Shown: positions 28,077-37,301, counted from the first letter of the stretch. The stretch is DNA of 64,000 nt from Mesorhizobium shangrilense (GCF_040537815.1 NZ_JBEWSZ010000006.1:1-64000), one strand, 5' to 3'. A program made the numbers and translations. The notes: generated by a model not told the origin, from the sequence alone.

Positions 28077-28430
28077 TCACCAGCCCAGCCAGACCGCGAT
28101 CAAGGCAAGGACAGCCGGCACAGTCTGGATGTAGAGGATTTTCCTGCCCACCGTCGCCGCGCCGTAGAGGCCGGCAATGGCCACGCAGGCAAGGAAGAAC
28201 ACCTTGATCTGGAAACCGGCCGCACCGAGATACAGGCCCCAGATCAGCCCGGCGGCGAGAAAACCATTGTAGAGCCCCTGATTGGCGGCCAGCACCTTCG
28301 AGGCGCCGGCAAATTCCGGCGTCAGCCTGAACGTCTTGTGGCCACGCGGCGTGTCCCACAGCACCATCTCCAGATAGACGATGTAGAGATGGATCAGGGC
28401 CACCAGCCCGACCAGAATGCTGCCGATCAT
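28077..28430 (-). CDS. DUF1304 family membrane protein
   Basis: 117 residues, four membrane helices. It begins MIGSILVGLVALIHLYIVYLEMVLW, and NQGLYNGFLAAGLIWG in the middle is the DUF1304 signature. Start 28430 is chosen for GGAGAGAAG directly upstream; the frame is open another 46 codons that do not look like protein. Function of the family is unknown. Confidence 0.82.
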   Translation of the reverse strand: MIGSILVGLVALIHLYIVYLEMVLWDTPRGHKTFRLTPEFAGASKVLAANQGLYNGFLAAGLIWGLYLGAAGFQIKVFFLACVAIAGLYGAATVGRKILYIQTVPAVLALIAVWLGW

Positions 28431-28619
28431 CTTCTCTCCCCTCCAGGGCGCGCCTACACCGACAGCCAGCATTCCACGCAGGTCCTCGCCTGCGCAAGCA
28501 GCATTCCACCGGGCGGGGCGGGCAGCGATCGAGGTACCGCCGCAAGCCATGACTGCATGGCTTGCCATCGACCGCGCATTGGTATCTTTTCCCGCCGTCC
28601 ATAGTCAGCGGAACCAGCC

Positions 28620-30107
28620 ATGTCCTTTCAGAAACTCGATGATCTCGGCCACAAGCTCGAAGCGCTGGAGCATGCGCTTTCCATTCTCGGCGCGGACGAA
28701 GCCACGCACATGGCCGTCGGCGGCGGGGAAAAGCGCGCTGAGGCCATGTCGGCCCTTGCCGGCATGCAGCACGCCCGCGCGACCGCGCCGGAGATCGCGG
28801 ACTGGCTCGCGGCGGCCGAAGACGAGGCGTTGAACGAGGAACAGAAGGCGGCGGTTGCCGAGCTGCGCCGGCAGTATACCAACCTGACCTGCCTGCCGGT
28901 CGAGTTCGTCGAGCGCCAGACCACGGCGCGCATGCGCTGCGAACAGCTTTGGCGCGACCTGCGCGCGAAGAACGATTGGGCGAGTTTCCGCCCGGCGCTG
29001 GAAGGCATCGTTTCGCTGGTGCGCGAAGAAGCAGCCCTGCGCGCCGACGTGCTCGGCCTCGATCCCTATGACGCGTTGATGGAGCAGTACGACCCCGGCA
29101 ATCGCACCGCCGACATCACCCCCGTCTTCGCCGACCTGAAGGCTTTTCTGAAAGACTTCGTGCCGGAAGCCTTGGCCGAGCAGGAAGAGCGCCTGGCAAA
29201 GCGCCCGCTGAAGCCGCTTTCAGGCACTTACGCGATCGACAAGCAGCGCGAGCTTGGCCTGGCCATGATGGCCGCGGTCGGTTTCGATCTCACGCATGGC
29301 TCGCTGTCCGTATCGCATCATCCCTTCTGCGGCGGCGTGCCAACCGATGTGCGCATCACCACCCGCTACAAAACGACCGATTTCCTCTCGGCGCTGATGG
29401 GTGTTCTGCACGAAACCGGCCATGCACTGTATGAGCAGAACCTGCCGAAGGCCTGGGCCCACTGGCCGCTCGGCAAGGCGCGCGGCATGGCCATGCATGA
29501 AAGCCAAAGCCTGTTCGTGGAAAAACAGCTCGGCCGCAATCCGGCCTTCTGGCACTGGGCGTTGCCGGTCGTCGAAAAGCAGCTCGGCGAAACCTGGTCC
29601 ATCGACGACATCCTGCCGCATGTGCATCGGGTCGAGCGTGGCCTGATCCGTGTCGATGCCGACGAGGTCACCTATCCGCTGCATGTGATCCTGCGCTACG
29701 AACTGGAACAGGACCTTGTCTCTGGCAGGCTGGACGTCGCCGAACTGCCCGAGGCGTGGGACGCCAAGATGCGCGAGTATCTCGGCCTCTCCACCATCGA
29801 CAACCCCGCCGACGGTCCGATGCAGGACGTGCATTGGCCGGGTGCCGCCTTCGGCTATTTCCCGTCCTACACGCTGGGCGCGATGATGGCGGCGCAGCAA
29901 TGGGCAGCGCTGACCAAGCAGAATCCAGCCGCTGACCGAGACCTCGCCAAGGGCGATTTCACGGCAATCAACGACTGGCGGCGCGAAAAGATCTGGTCGC
30001 AAGGGTCGCGCTGGTCGACGCCGGACCTGCTCGAACGCGCCACCGGCGAGAAACTGAACGCCGCGCATTTCACCAGCCATCTGAAGCAGCGCTACGGGGC
30101 TGCTTAG
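28620..30107 (+). CDS. Carboxypeptidase Taq, M32 metallopeptidase
   Basis: Zinc carboxypeptidase releasing C-terminal residues, 495 residues. The zinc motif HETGH (264-268) is in GVLHETGHALYEQ, with a downstream MHESQSLFVEK segment supplying the third ligand Glu, and the DPRTT-like region here as PTDVRITTRY (about 240-249). Length matches bacterial M32 enzymes (about 500). Divergent from the DUF1304 gene; single-gene unit. Confidence 0.95.
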   Translation: MSFQKLDDLGHKLEALEHALSILGADEATHMAVGGGEKRAEAMSALAGMQHARATAPEIADWLAAAEDEALNEEQKAAVAELRRQYTNLTCLPVEFVERQTTARMRCEQLWRDLRAKNDWASFRPALEGIVSLVREEAALRADVLGLDPYDALMEQYDPGNRTADITPVFADLKAFLKDFVPEALAEQEERLAKRPLKPLSGTYAIDKQRELGLAMMAAVGFDLTHGSLSVSHHPFCGGVPTDVRITTRYKTTDFLSALMGVLHETGHALYEQNLPKAWAHWPLGKARGMAMHESQSLFVEKQLGRNPAFWHWALPVVEKQLGETWSIDDILPHVHRVERGLIRVDADEVTYPLHVILRYELEQDLVSGRLDVAELPEAWDAKMREYLGLSTIDNPADGPMQDVHWPGAAFGYFPSYTLGAMMAAQQWAALTKQNPAADRDLAKGDFTAINDWRREKIWSQGSRWSTPDLLERATGEKLNAAHFTSHLKQRYGAA

Positions 30108-30152
30108 CCATCCGGGATGGTTTTCCAACCGCTGATTCGGTCAAAATAATTC

Positions 30153-30168
30153 TGGACAAATCAGTCCA
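30153..30168 (+). promoter_or_regulatory. TetR operator, tetR side
   Basis: TGGAC (30153-30157), six bases, GTCCA (30164-30168): perfect inverted repeat 20 bases before the tetR-type start codon. The same half-sites with identical spacing recur at 30810-30825 before the adjacent reductase gene, strongly suggesting both are bound by the regulator encoded between them. Confidence 0.7.
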
Positions 30169-30187
30169 TAATTCCTAGATCAGTGCC

Positions 30188-30766
30188 ATGGCACGCCCCA
30201 AGGAATTCGACCGCGAAATCGCCCTTAGAGAGGCCATCGGCGTCTTTTCGAACCATGGCTACGAAGGGACTTCGACAGATGAGCTGCTGAGAGCGATGCG
30301 GATCAGTCGTCAAAGCCTGTATGATACGTTTGGCGACAAGCGGCGGCTCTATCTTGAAGCCTTGCAGCGCTACAATGCCGACAGCGTCTCCGAGCTGATC
30401 GGAACTATGAGCGCGTCATCCTCACCCCTGACGGGGCTGGAATCCGCGATGGTTGCGCTTGCAGCCAGACCCCTCCCGCAAGGCGGAGTCGGCTGCCTTG
30501 GGGTCAGCGCAATCTGCGAATTCGGCGTTTCGGACCGAGACGTCGTCCTGCTGGGCGAGGCGGCGGGCAGAACGTTGCTGTCGGCGCTCGAACGCCTGAT
30601 CGCTCAGGCCAAGGCGGCCGGCGAGGCCGACGCGCAACTGGATGCTCACGCCGCCGCGCAATTCATCGCCGCCACCCTCTCCGGCATCAAGGTATCCGCG
30701 CGAGGCGGCGCTTCATCACAAACGTTGCGCGGCATCGTGCAAATGGCCATCCGCAGCTTGCGCTAG
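30188..30766 (+). CDS. TetR-family transcriptional regulator
   Basis: 192 residues. The N-terminal helix-turn-helix is well preserved: EAIGVFSNHGYEGTSTDELLRAMRISRQSLYDTFGDKRRLY (about 16-56). The remainder is a helical ligand-binding domain with the CLGVSAICEF segment seen in the group around AcrR/YcdC-like regulators. Inverted repeats of the same sequence class precede this gene and the following SDR gene, so it probably represses both and responds to a small molecule handled by the reductase. Confidence 0.9.
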   Translation: MARPKEFDREIALREAIGVFSNHGYEGTSTDELLRAMRISRQSLYDTFGDKRRLYLEALQRYNADSVSELIGTMSASSSPLTGLESAMVALAARPLPQGGVGCLGVSAICEFGVSDRDVVLLGEAAGRTLLSALERLIAQAKAAGEADAQLDAHAAAQFIAATLSGIKVSARGGASSQTLRGIVQMAIRSLR

Positions 30767-30809
30767 CAGGATTTACGAGACGGTTTCGGCTATTCAGTTT
30801 GCCAAATTA

Positions 30810-30825
30810 TAGACTAATTGGTCCA
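30810..30825 (+). promoter_or_regulatory. TetR operator, reductase side
   Basis: TAGAC (30810-30814), six bases, GTCCA (30821-30825), 18 bases before the reductase start codon. It differs from the tetR-side copy at one arm position and keeps the same spacer length. Confidence 0.65.
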
Positions 30826-30842
30826 GAACAAGAAAGAAAACC

Positions 30843-31586
30843 ATGACAAGATCCCTCTCCGGCAAGGTAGCACTGGTTGCTGGCGGCTCGCGCGGTATCG
30901 GCGCCGCCATCGTGCGTCGGCTTCATGCCGATGGCGCGATTGTGGCTTTCACCTATGTCAGCTCGGATGCAAAGGCTGCCGAGCTTGTTAAATCGCTAGC
31001 CACTCCCGAAGGGCAGCCGCTGGCCATCAAGGCCGACAGCGCCGACCCCGAAGCGATCCGGCAGGCTGTCGAAAAAACCGTCGAAAAGTTCGGCAGGCTC
31101 GACATTCTTGTAAACAACGCCGGCATCCTGATTCACGGAATGGTCGACGATGTTTCGGTCGCGGACTTCGACAGGATGGTCGCGATCAACGTGCGCGCCG
31201 TATTCTTCGCGGCACAGGTTGCCGTGAAATTCATGGGTGACGGTGGCCGCGTCATCACCATTGGCAGCGTCGTTGCCGATCGTACGGGGTTTCCGGGTTC
31301 GTCGATCTATTCGATGACCAAGTCCGCGATTGCCGGGCTGACCCGTGGTCTCGCCCGCGACCTTGGCCCGCGTGGCATCACCGTCAACAACGTCCAGCCG
31401 GGGCCAACCGCCACCGATATGACGCCAGCCGATGCATCGGTTGCGGACAAGGTCCGCTCGCTGATAGCGCTTGGACGCCTCGGCGAAGATCGCGAGATCG
31501 CCGGACTGGTCGCTTATCTTGCCGGACCGGAATCAAGCTTCATCACCGGTTCAAGCCTCACCATCGACGGCGGTTATCTCGCGTGA
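30843..31586 (+). CDS. SDR-family oxidoreductase
   Basis: Classical short-chain dehydrogenase/reductase, 247 residues. The NAD(P)-binding GGSRGIG is at about 14-20, NNAG at about 96-99, with a catalytic Ser in TIGSVVADR and the YSMTK tetrad (Tyr and Lys, about 158-162). The C-terminal PGPTATDM and SSLTIDGGYLA segments are typical of FabG-like members. A YTSSD-like AFTYVSSDAKA suggests NADP preference. Substrate unknown; controlled by the neighbouring TetR-type regulator. Confidence 0.9.
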   Translation: MTRSLSGKVALVAGGSRGIGAAIVRRLHADGAIVAFTYVSSDAKAAELVKSLATPEGQPLAIKADSADPEAIRQAVEKTVEKFGRLDILVNNAGILIHGMVDDVSVADFDRMVAINVRAVFFAAQVAVKFMGDGGRVITIGSVVADRTGFPGSSIYSMTKSAIAGLTRGLARDLGPRGITVNNVQPGPTATDMTPADASVADKVRSLIALGRLGEDREIAGLVAYLAGPESSFITGSSLTIDGGYLA

Positions 31587-31608
31587 GCCGAACCACGGTT
31601 GCGGCGCA

Positions 31609-33408
31609 CTACTCCGCCGCACCCCTGAAGGCACTCGCACCGGTTTCGAACTGCAGTTTGGCCAGCCGCGCATAGATGCCGCCCCTGGCGACGAGGCTCT
31701 GATGCGTGCCTTCCTCGACGATGCGGCCGCCATCCATGACCAGTATGCGGTCAGCCTTGAGCACCGTCGCCAGCCGGTGCGCGATGACGATGGTCGTGCG
31801 GCCCTGCATCAGCCGTTCCAGCGCCGTCTGCACCAGCGTCTCGCTTTCGGCATCGAGCGCCGAAGTCGCTTCGTCGAGCAGCAGGATCGGCGCATCGCGC
31901 AGGATGGCGCGGGCGATCGCCACACGCTGGCGCTGGCCGCCGGATAGTGTCACGCCGCGCTCGCCAACCTGGCTGTCATAGCCGTGTTCGAGCTTCAGGA
32001 TGAATTCGTCGGCAAGCGCGTCCTTGGCCGCCGCCTCGATCTCGGCCTCGCTGGCGCCCGGCCGGCCAAAGCCAATATTGTCGCGCGCGGTTGCGGCAAA
32101 GATGGTGACATCCTGCGGCACGATGGCGATACGCTCCCTGACTGCAACCGGATCGGCATCGCGCACGTCGACGCCGTCGATCATGATCTTTCCGGTTTCC
32201 AGGTCATAGAAGCGCAGGATCAGCGAAAAGACAGTGCTCTTGCCGGCGCCGGAAGGGCCGACGATCGCCACCGTCTCGCCGGGCTTGACCGAAAAACTCA
32301 GGCCGTGGACAGCGGCGCGGTCGGGTCTGGCCGGATAGGAGAAGGAGACATCGTCAAAGCTGATCGCCCCCTTGACCACGGCCGGCAGCGGTTTTGGATC
32401 GGCGGGCGGCTGGATCGCCGGCTTTTCCGCCAGGATCTCGGTCAGCCGCTCGGCGGCGCCCGCTGCCTGCGCCATTTCGCCCCAGACTTCCGACAACGCG
32501 CCAAGCGCACCGGCAGCGAACACCGAATAGAGCAGGAACTGGCCGAGCGTGCCCGGCGACAGCGTGCCTTCGAGCACGTCGCGCGAGCCGAACCACAGCA
32601 CCGCCACCACCGAGGAGAAGATGGTGAAGATGGCGAAGAAGGTGAGGAAGGAACGCGCGAAGATCGAGGAACGCGCCGCCTGGAAGGCGGCTTCCACCGC
32701 GCCCGCGAACTTCCCCGTCACCAGCTTCTCGTTGGTGAATGCCTGCAGCGTGCGCACCGCGCCGATCTGCTCACTGGCATAGGCCGTGGCATCAGCCAGC
32801 GTATCCTGCGCTTGCCTCGACTTTCGCCGCACCGAACGGCCGAAGGCGACCAGCGGCAGCACGATGACCGGAATGGCTGCAATGACCAGGCCGGACAGTT
32901 TGGGGCTGGTGACAACCATCATCCCCAACGCACCGAGGCCAAGGATCACATTGCGCAGCGCGACCGAAGCCGTGGCGCCTACCGCCGACTTGACCTGCGT
33001 GGTGTCGGCCGCGAGCCGCGACACGATTTCGCCCGACTGGGCGGTATCGAAGAAGGCCGGCGACAGCGTCGTCACATGGGTAAAGACATCGCGCCTGATA
33101 TCGGCCACGACGCGCTCGCCGAGCGTGATGACGAAATAATAACGGCCGGCCGATGCCGCCGCCAACACGGCCGCCATCGCCACCAAGGCGGCGAAATATT
33201 CGGCGATGAAGGTTGTGCTGGACGACGAGAAACCATGATCGATCATGCGTCGTACCGCCAACGGCAGCGTCAGTGTCGTTGCCGCGGCGATGACCAGCGA
33301 GATGATGGCGCCGATGACAAGCGTGCGATAGCGCGTGATATAGGGGAACAGGCGCCTGAGCGGCTTGAGCGAGCGCCGGCGCTCATCTGCGCTGCTGATT
33401 TGCGCCAT
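31609..33408 (-). CDS. ABC transporter, fused permease and ATPase (MsbA-like exporter)
   Basis: Half-transporter of 599 residues: a six-helix exporter membrane domain (about 20-320) followed by an ATPase domain. Walker A GPSGAGKST is near 382-390, the signature LSGGQRQR near 488 and Walker B ILLLDEATSALD near 510. The intracellular-loop segment GEIVSRLAADTTQVKSAVG is conserved in lipid and drug exporters. It would work as a homodimer. Substrate cannot be read from sequence. Convergent with the SDR gene, 22 bases between stops. Confidence 0.92.
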   Translation of the reverse strand: MAQISSADERRRSLKPLRRLFPYITRYRTLVIGAIISLVIAAATTLTLPLAVRRMIDHGFSSSSTTFIAEYFAALVAMAAVLAAASAGRYYFVITLGERVVADIRRDVFTHVTTLSPAFFDTAQSGEIVSRLAADTTQVKSAVGATASVALRNVILGLGALGMMVVTSPKLSGLVIAAIPVIVLPLVAFGRSVRRKSRQAQDTLADATAYASEQIGAVRTLQAFTNEKLVTGKFAGAVEAAFQAARSSIFARSFLTFFAIFTIFSSVVAVLWFGSRDVLEGTLSPGTLGQFLLYSVFAAGALGALSEVWGEMAQAAGAAERLTEILAEKPAIQPPADPKPLPAVVKGAISFDDVSFSYPARPDRAAVHGLSFSVKPGETVAIVGPSGAGKSTVFSLILRFYDLETGKIMIDGVDVRDADPVAVRERIAIVPQDVTIFAATARDNIGFGRPGASEAEIEAAAKDALADEFILKLEHGYDSQVGERGVTLSGGQRQRVAIARAILRDAPILLLDEATSALDAESETLVQTALERLMQGRTTIVIAHRLATVLKADRILVMDGGRIVEEGTHQSLVARGGIYARLAKLQFETGASAFRGAAE

Positions 33409-33466
33409 CCCAGTGTTTCCTCCAGCCGCTTCAGGGTATGCGCTTCAATATGCGCTTGCCGCGGCC

Positions 33467-33495
33467 TTGTGATTCAATTCCGGCTGATGTATAGG
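33467..33495 (+). promoter_or_regulatory. Candidate rpmE promoter
   Basis: TTGTGA (33467-33472), 17 bases, TATAGG (33490-33495). It is followed by a transcribed leader of about 110 bases containing a strong hairpin before the rpmE start. Confidence 0.45.
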
Positions 33496-33511
33496 CTCGC
33501 CGACCGTTTTA

Positions 33512-33542
33512 GAAGCCGTGGCTCCTCAATAGCTGCGGCTTC
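33512..33542 (+). promoter_or_regulatory. Leader hairpin upstream of rpmE
   Basis: A 12-bp stem (33512-33523 with 33531-33542, two G-T pairs) around a 7-base loop, followed by GAGTTTTA. In an mRNA leader this could act as an attenuator or as a ribosomal-protein binding site. It is not identical to any leader I recall. Confidence 0.4.
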
Positions 33543-33614
33543 GAGTTTTAAAAAGGGGCGCATCGACGCAGGCAATTTGCCCGTCAGCGGCGCCGGCAAG
33601 CCAGGAACAGAGCG

Positions 33615-33836
33615 ATGAAGACCGACATCCATCCCGATTACCACACCATCAAGATCGTCATGACCGACGGCACCGAATACATGACCCGTTCGACCTGGGG
33701 CAAGGAAGGCGATACGATGAACCTCGATATCGACCCGACCACGCACCCGGCCTGGACCGGCGGCCAGCAGACCCTGCTCGACCGCGGTGGTCGCCTGTCG
33801 AAGTTCAAGAAGCGTTTCGAAGGCTTCGGCATCTAA
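33615..33836 (+). CDS. rpmE: 50S ribosomal protein L31
   Basis: 73 residues, beginning [19 protein letters not shown] and ending [15 protein letters not shown]. It lacks the CxxC zinc motifs of the zinc-binding L31 type, with no cysteine at all, as expected for the alphaproteobacterial form. A strong terminator follows 24 bases after the stop, so it is a single-gene unit. Confidence 0.97.
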   Translation: MKTDIHPDYHTIKIVMTDGTEYMTRSTWGKEGDTMNLDIDPTTHPAWTGGQQTLLDRGGRLSKFKKRFEGFGI

Positions 33837-33860
33837 GCCGCATAAGTTTTCAGAGAATCA

Positions 33861-33887
33861 AAAACCCGCCCTTGAGGCGGGTTTTTT
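33861..33887 (+). terminator. Intrinsic terminator after rpmE
   Basis: Arms AAAACCCGCC (33861-33870) and GGCGGGTTTT (33876-33885), 5-base loop, run of T on the plus strand. The left arm also gives T's on the minus strand, so it may be bidirectional and serve the convergent TetR gene. Confidence 0.9.
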
Positions 33888-33939
33888 GTTGCCTGGGATT
33901 CGATTTGGAACACTGGCGGTAGCTTGCCGTCGAATGGCT

Positions 33940-34581
33940 TTACTCGTCAAGCAACTCCCGCAGCGCCATGCGCTTGTAGGTCTCGACGAACCCGTCGCCC
34001 TCGGTGCGCCCGACCGCGACCGCGAGACGCACCGCCGTTTCGCCGAGTTGCCAGACCAGGAAGGCCTTCGCCTCGAGCGCAGCCGAATCGTCTTGCGGAC
34101 GCAGCCGTTTCAATACAGCAGCCAGGAACGCGCCGCTGGCACGGCTATCGGCCAGTTCGAGTTCGCGCAGCGCATTGTCGGCCTGCGTCCCCGACCAGAT
34201 GTCACGCATCACCGGCTCCGCCAGGAACAGCCGGTAATAGATATCCACCAACTCTGAAAATGCCCGCCGCAGGCCTTCGGCATCAGTGACGTCAGCCAGC
34301 GCGGCCGCGATGCAGGCCTGGCTTTCCGCCGTGTACCGCTCAGCCAATGCCCAGACGATCGCCCTTTTGTCCGGGAAGAACTGGTAGAGCGAGCCGATCG
34401 ACACGCCGGCCCTTTCAGCCACCTCGCCCATGCGCATGGCATCGCTGCCTTGCTCGGCGATCAGCACTGAGGCCGCCGCGAGCATGCGTTCGACCCGCTC
34501 GCGGCTGCGTTGCTGGCTCGGTGTCCGGCGCGGCGATGCGACCTGTCCATCCTGCGAGCCCGATAGCGCACTGCCTTCCAT
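33940..34581 (-). CDS. TetR-family transcriptional regulator
   Basis: 213 residues. Helix-turn-helix region RMGEVAERAGVSIGSLYQFFPDKRAIVWALAERY (about 49-82), then a helical effector domain. Start 34581 is chosen for GGGAGA six bases upstream; the frame is open 24 more codons into the divergent promoter. It faces an NmrA-like gene with a long inverted repeat between, so it probably regulates that gene and itself. Confidence 0.9.
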   Translation of the reverse strand: MEGSALSGSQDGQVASPRRTPSQQRSRERVERMLAAASVLIAEQGSDAMRMGEVAERAGVSIGSLYQFFPDKRAIVWALAERYTAESQACIAAALADVTDAEGLRRAFSELVDIYYRLFLAEPVMRDIWSGTQADNALRELELADSRASGAFLAAVLKRLRPQDDSAALEAKAFLVWQLGETAVRLAVAVGRTEGDGFVETYKRMALRELLDE

Positions 34582-34619
34582 GACCGTCTCCCGACACATT
34601 TGCCGGCAGCCCGGCTTGA

Positions 34620-34680
34620 CTCTCAAAATACGAGGATTTATCACGTTTAGCAAATGTGAGTATTATTCATATTTTGAGAG
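34620..34680. promoter_or_regulatory. Long inverted repeat between divergent tetR and nmrA-like genes
   Basis: CTCTCAAAATA (34620-34630) and TATTTTGAGAG (34670-34680) are exact inverse complements separated by 39 bases of AT-rich DNA. A smaller pair, AATAC and GTATT, lies just inside. The right arm ends 10 bases before the NmrA-like start codon and supplies its GAGAGG ribosome site. Likely regulator binding region. Confidence 0.6.
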
Positions 34681-34690
34681 GAAAACCACC

Positions 34691-35524
34691 ATGAACGACA
34701 CAGCATCGAAACCGATCCTGATCCTCGGCGGCACCGGCAAGACCGGCCGCCGCCTCGCCGAGCGCCTCGCCGCACGCAACCTGCCGGTACGGCTCGGCTC
34801 GCGCTCCGCCACACCCGCCTTCGACTGGGAGAACACCGCGACCTGGGAACCGGCTTTGGATGGCGTGGGTGCCGTGTACATCAGCTACTATCCGGATATC
34901 GCTGTGCCGGGCGCGGCCGAAACGGTGGGGGAATTCGCCTCTCTCGCCGCGACAAGGGGCGTGCACCGGCAGGTGCTGCTGTCGGGCCGTGGCGAACCGG
35001 AAGCGCAACGCGCCGAAGAGATGGTCAAGGCATCCGGAGCCGTCTGGACCATCCTGCGCTGTGCATGGTTTGCCCAGAATTTTTCTGAGAGCTTCCTTCT
35101 TGATCCGCTGCTCGACGGTGAGGTGGCGCTGCCGGTCGGCGCCGTTGGAGAGCCTTTTGTCGACGCCGACGACATCGCCGACGCCGCCGTGGCGGCGCTG
35201 ACCCAACTCGGGCACGAGAACCAGCTTTACGAACTGACCGGGCCGCGATTGCTGACCTTCGCCGAAGCTAGCGCCGAGATTGCCAGGGCCGCCGGTCGCG
35301 AGATCCGATACGCCCAGATTTCCCATGCCGCCTTTGACGTCATGCTGCGGGAACAGCACGTGCCTGCCGAAATCGTCGGCCTGCTCAACGAGCTTTTCAC
35401 CGAAGTTCTGGATGGCCGCAATTCCCATCTGACGGACGGTGTCCAGCGCGTGCTTGGCCGCTCCCCCAAGGACTTTACCGCCTACGCAAACGAAACCGCC
35501 GCGACCGGCGTGTGGAGCAAATGA
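34691..35524 (+). CDS. NmrA-like NAD(P)-binding protein
   Basis: 277 residues, atypical short-chain dehydrogenase fold. The dinucleotide motif is ILGGTGKTGRRLAERL (about 12-27). FAEASAEIARAAGREIRYAQIS near 200-220 resembles the NmrA/HSCARG group, which bind NADP and may act as redox sensors or quinone reductases (QorB-like). No SDR catalytic Tyr-Lys pair is obvious. Followed two bases later by a DUF1772 gene, probably cotranscribed. Confidence 0.82.
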   Translation: MNDTASKPILILGGTGKTGRRLAERLAARNLPVRLGSRSATPAFDWENTATWEPALDGVGAVYISYYPDIAVPGAAETVGEFASLAATRGVHRQVLLSGRGEPEAQRAEEMVKASGAVWTILRCAWFAQNFSESFLLDPLLDGEVALPVGAVGEPFVDADDIADAAVAALTQLGHENQLYELTGPRLLTFAEASAEIARAAGREIRYAQISHAAFDVMLREQHVPAEIVGLLNELFTEVLDGRNSHLTDGVQRVLGRSPKDFTAYANETAATGVWSK

Positions 35525-35525
35525 G

Positions 35526-36005
35526 ATGATCCCGAAATTTCTGCCCGCCCTCACCTTCGTCGCAGCACTCGGCTCGGGTGTCGTCGCCGGCGTCTTCTTT
35601 GCCTTTTCCAGCTTCGTCATGCCGGGCCTTGCCCGCATGCCGGCCGCAGGCGGCATCGCGGCGATGAACTCGATCAACGTCACCGCGGTCACGCCGCTGT
35701 TCATGACGGCTTTGTTCGGCACGGCACTTGTGTGCCTCGTTGTCGGCATCGGCGCGGCGATGGGCTGGAGCCATTCGGGTTCACTGTGGCTGGTTGCCGG
35801 CAGCCTGATCTATCTGGTCGGCATCGTGCTGGTGACGATCGTCTTCAACGTACCGCTAAACGACGCGTTGGCCGCCGTCGATCCGGCAAGCGCCAACGGC
35901 GCCAGCCTGTGGTCGCGATATCTGGATGAATGGGTGATGTGGAACCATGTCCGTGCCATCACCGGCATCGCCGCGCTGGCCTGCTTCATCACCGCATGGC
36001 GATGA
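35526..36005 (+). CDS. DUF1772 membrane protein
   Basis: 159 residues, four membrane helices. FFAFSSFVMPGLARM near the N terminus, FNVPLNDALAAVDP in the loop, and WVMWNHVRAITGIAAL in the last part are marks of the DUF1772 family, which includes fungal anthrone oxygenases. Cotranscription with the NmrA-like gene is suggested by the one-base gap. Enzymatic activity in bacteria is unproven. Confidence 0.82.
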   Translation: MIPKFLPALTFVAALGSGVVAGVFFAFSSFVMPGLARMPAAGGIAAMNSINVTAVTPLFMTALFGTALVCLVVGIGAAMGWSHSGSLWLVAGSLIYLVGIVLVTIVFNVPLNDALAAVDPASANGASLWSRYLDEWVMWNHVRAITGIAALACFITAWR

Positions 36006-36032
36006 GCGGAAGTTCGAGGCAAGGGCTCCGCG

Positions 36033-36341
36033 TCAGGCGGGGTCCTTGGCCTTGTGTCCCCTGTCGGAGTGACCGAGGTCGCGGTCCGGATCAATGACAT
36101 CGCGGACCAATTGCTTGAGCTTCGCGGCTTCGGGAAAGCCGCCGTCGCGCTTGCGGTCCCAGACCAGCGTGTCGTTGCAGCTGATGGTGAAGATCCCGCC
36201 CGTGCCCGGCACCAGCGTGACCGCGCCCAGATCGGTGCCGAAGGTCGACAGCAATTCCTGCGCCATCCAGCCGGCACGCAGCAGCCATTGGCACTGCGTG
36301 CAGTAGGTGATGCGGACGGTTGGCAGGGGCTGTTCGCTCAT
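36033..36341 (-). CDS. SelT/SelW/SelH-family (Rdx) thioredoxin-like protein
   Basis: 102 residues. The thioredoxin-like redox motif YCTQCQW has Cys14 and Cys17, where the selenoprotein members have Cys-x-x-Sec; this is the all-cysteine form. It continues [13 protein letters not shown] and [34 protein letters not shown], the standard family body. Its start codon overlaps the yebC stop (ATGA), so it is translationally coupled to yebC. Confidence 0.88.
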   Translation of the reverse strand: MSEQPLPTVRITYCTQCQWLLRAGWMAQELLSTFGTDLGAVTLVPGTGGIFTISCNDTLVWDRKRDGGFPEAAKLKQLVRDVIDPDRDLGHSDRGHKAKDPA

Positions 36342-37087
36342 GCCGCGCTGAGCTTGGCCAGGGTCTCGTCGTCGACTTCGAAATTGGCGTAGACGCTCTG
36401 CACGTCATCGTCATCCTCGAGTGTCGCGACCAGCTTCATCAGCGACTGCGCCCGTTCCTCATCGACCGGAACATTGTTCTGCGGCTGCCAGATCAGCTTC
36501 ACCGATTCCGCTTCGCCGAGCGAGGCTTCCAGCGCCTTCGACACTTCACCGAGATTCTCGAAGGCACAATAGATGGTGTGGCCTTCCTCATCCGTTTCGA
36601 CGTCATCGGCGCCGGCCTCGATCGCCGCCTCCATGACCTTGTCGGCGCTGCCGGCGGAGGCCGGATAATAGATCTCGCCGACACGGTCCCACATGAAGGA
36701 CACCGAGCCGGTTTCGCCCATTGCCCCGCCAGCCTTTGTGAAGGCGGCGCGCACGTTGGATGCCGAACGGTTGCGGTTGTCGGTCAGCGCCTCGACGATG
36801 ACGGCAACGCCGCCCGGCCCATAGCCTTCGTAGCGCACGGCTTCATAGTTTTCGGCATCGCCCATCGAGGCCTTGTTGACGGCACGCTGGATGTTGTCTT
36901 TCGGCATCGACACGGCCTTGGCGTTCTGGATGGCCAGGCGCAGGCGCGGGTTCATCGATGGATCAGGTGTCCCGCTCTTGGCGGCAACGGTGATTTCGCG
37001 CGCCAGCTTGGAAAACATTTTCGACCGCACGGCGTCCTGACGGCCCTTGCGGTGCATGATGTTCTTGAACTGTGAATGGCCAGCCAT
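36338..37087 (-). CDS. YebC/PmpR-family transcriptional or translational regulator
   Basis: 249 residues, starting [19 protein letters not shown]. Family marks are [30 protein letters not shown] (about 93-122) and the long acidic C-terminal domain ending in [12 protein letters not shown]. In many proteobacteria yebC precedes ruvC; here it lies 20 kb away and is paired with a SelW-like gene. The family has DNA-binding members and members that relieve ribosome stalling; the role here is open. Confidence 0.93.
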   Translation of the reverse strand: MAGHSQFKNIMHRKGRQDAVRSKMFSKLAREITVAAKSGTPDPSMNPRLRLAIQNAKAVSMPKDNIQRAVNKASMGDAENYEAVRYEGYGPGGVAVIVEALTDNRNRSASNVRAAFTKAGGAMGETGSVSFMWDRVGEIYYPASAGSADKVMEAAIEAGADDVETDEEGHTIYCAFENLGEVSKALEASLGEAESVKLIWQPQNNVPVDEERAQSLMKLVATLEDDDDVQSVYANFEVDDETLAKLSAA

Positions 37088-37301
37088 GGCACCCCTGTCG
37101 TGTTCGGCTAGAGCATCCAGCGACCGGACGGGATCGCCCGGCATTTCGCCAAAATGCTCGAATTCAAAATTTCAGAGCGTCCCTGGTGCAACTCGCGGAA
37201 GCACGGCGTTCTCTGTCGGAATGGCCGGCTTATAGATAAATCGGCTCAATTCGTCCAGCCACACCGCATGCGTGGCGCACGATACGGGCTGCAGCAGCCG
37301 C

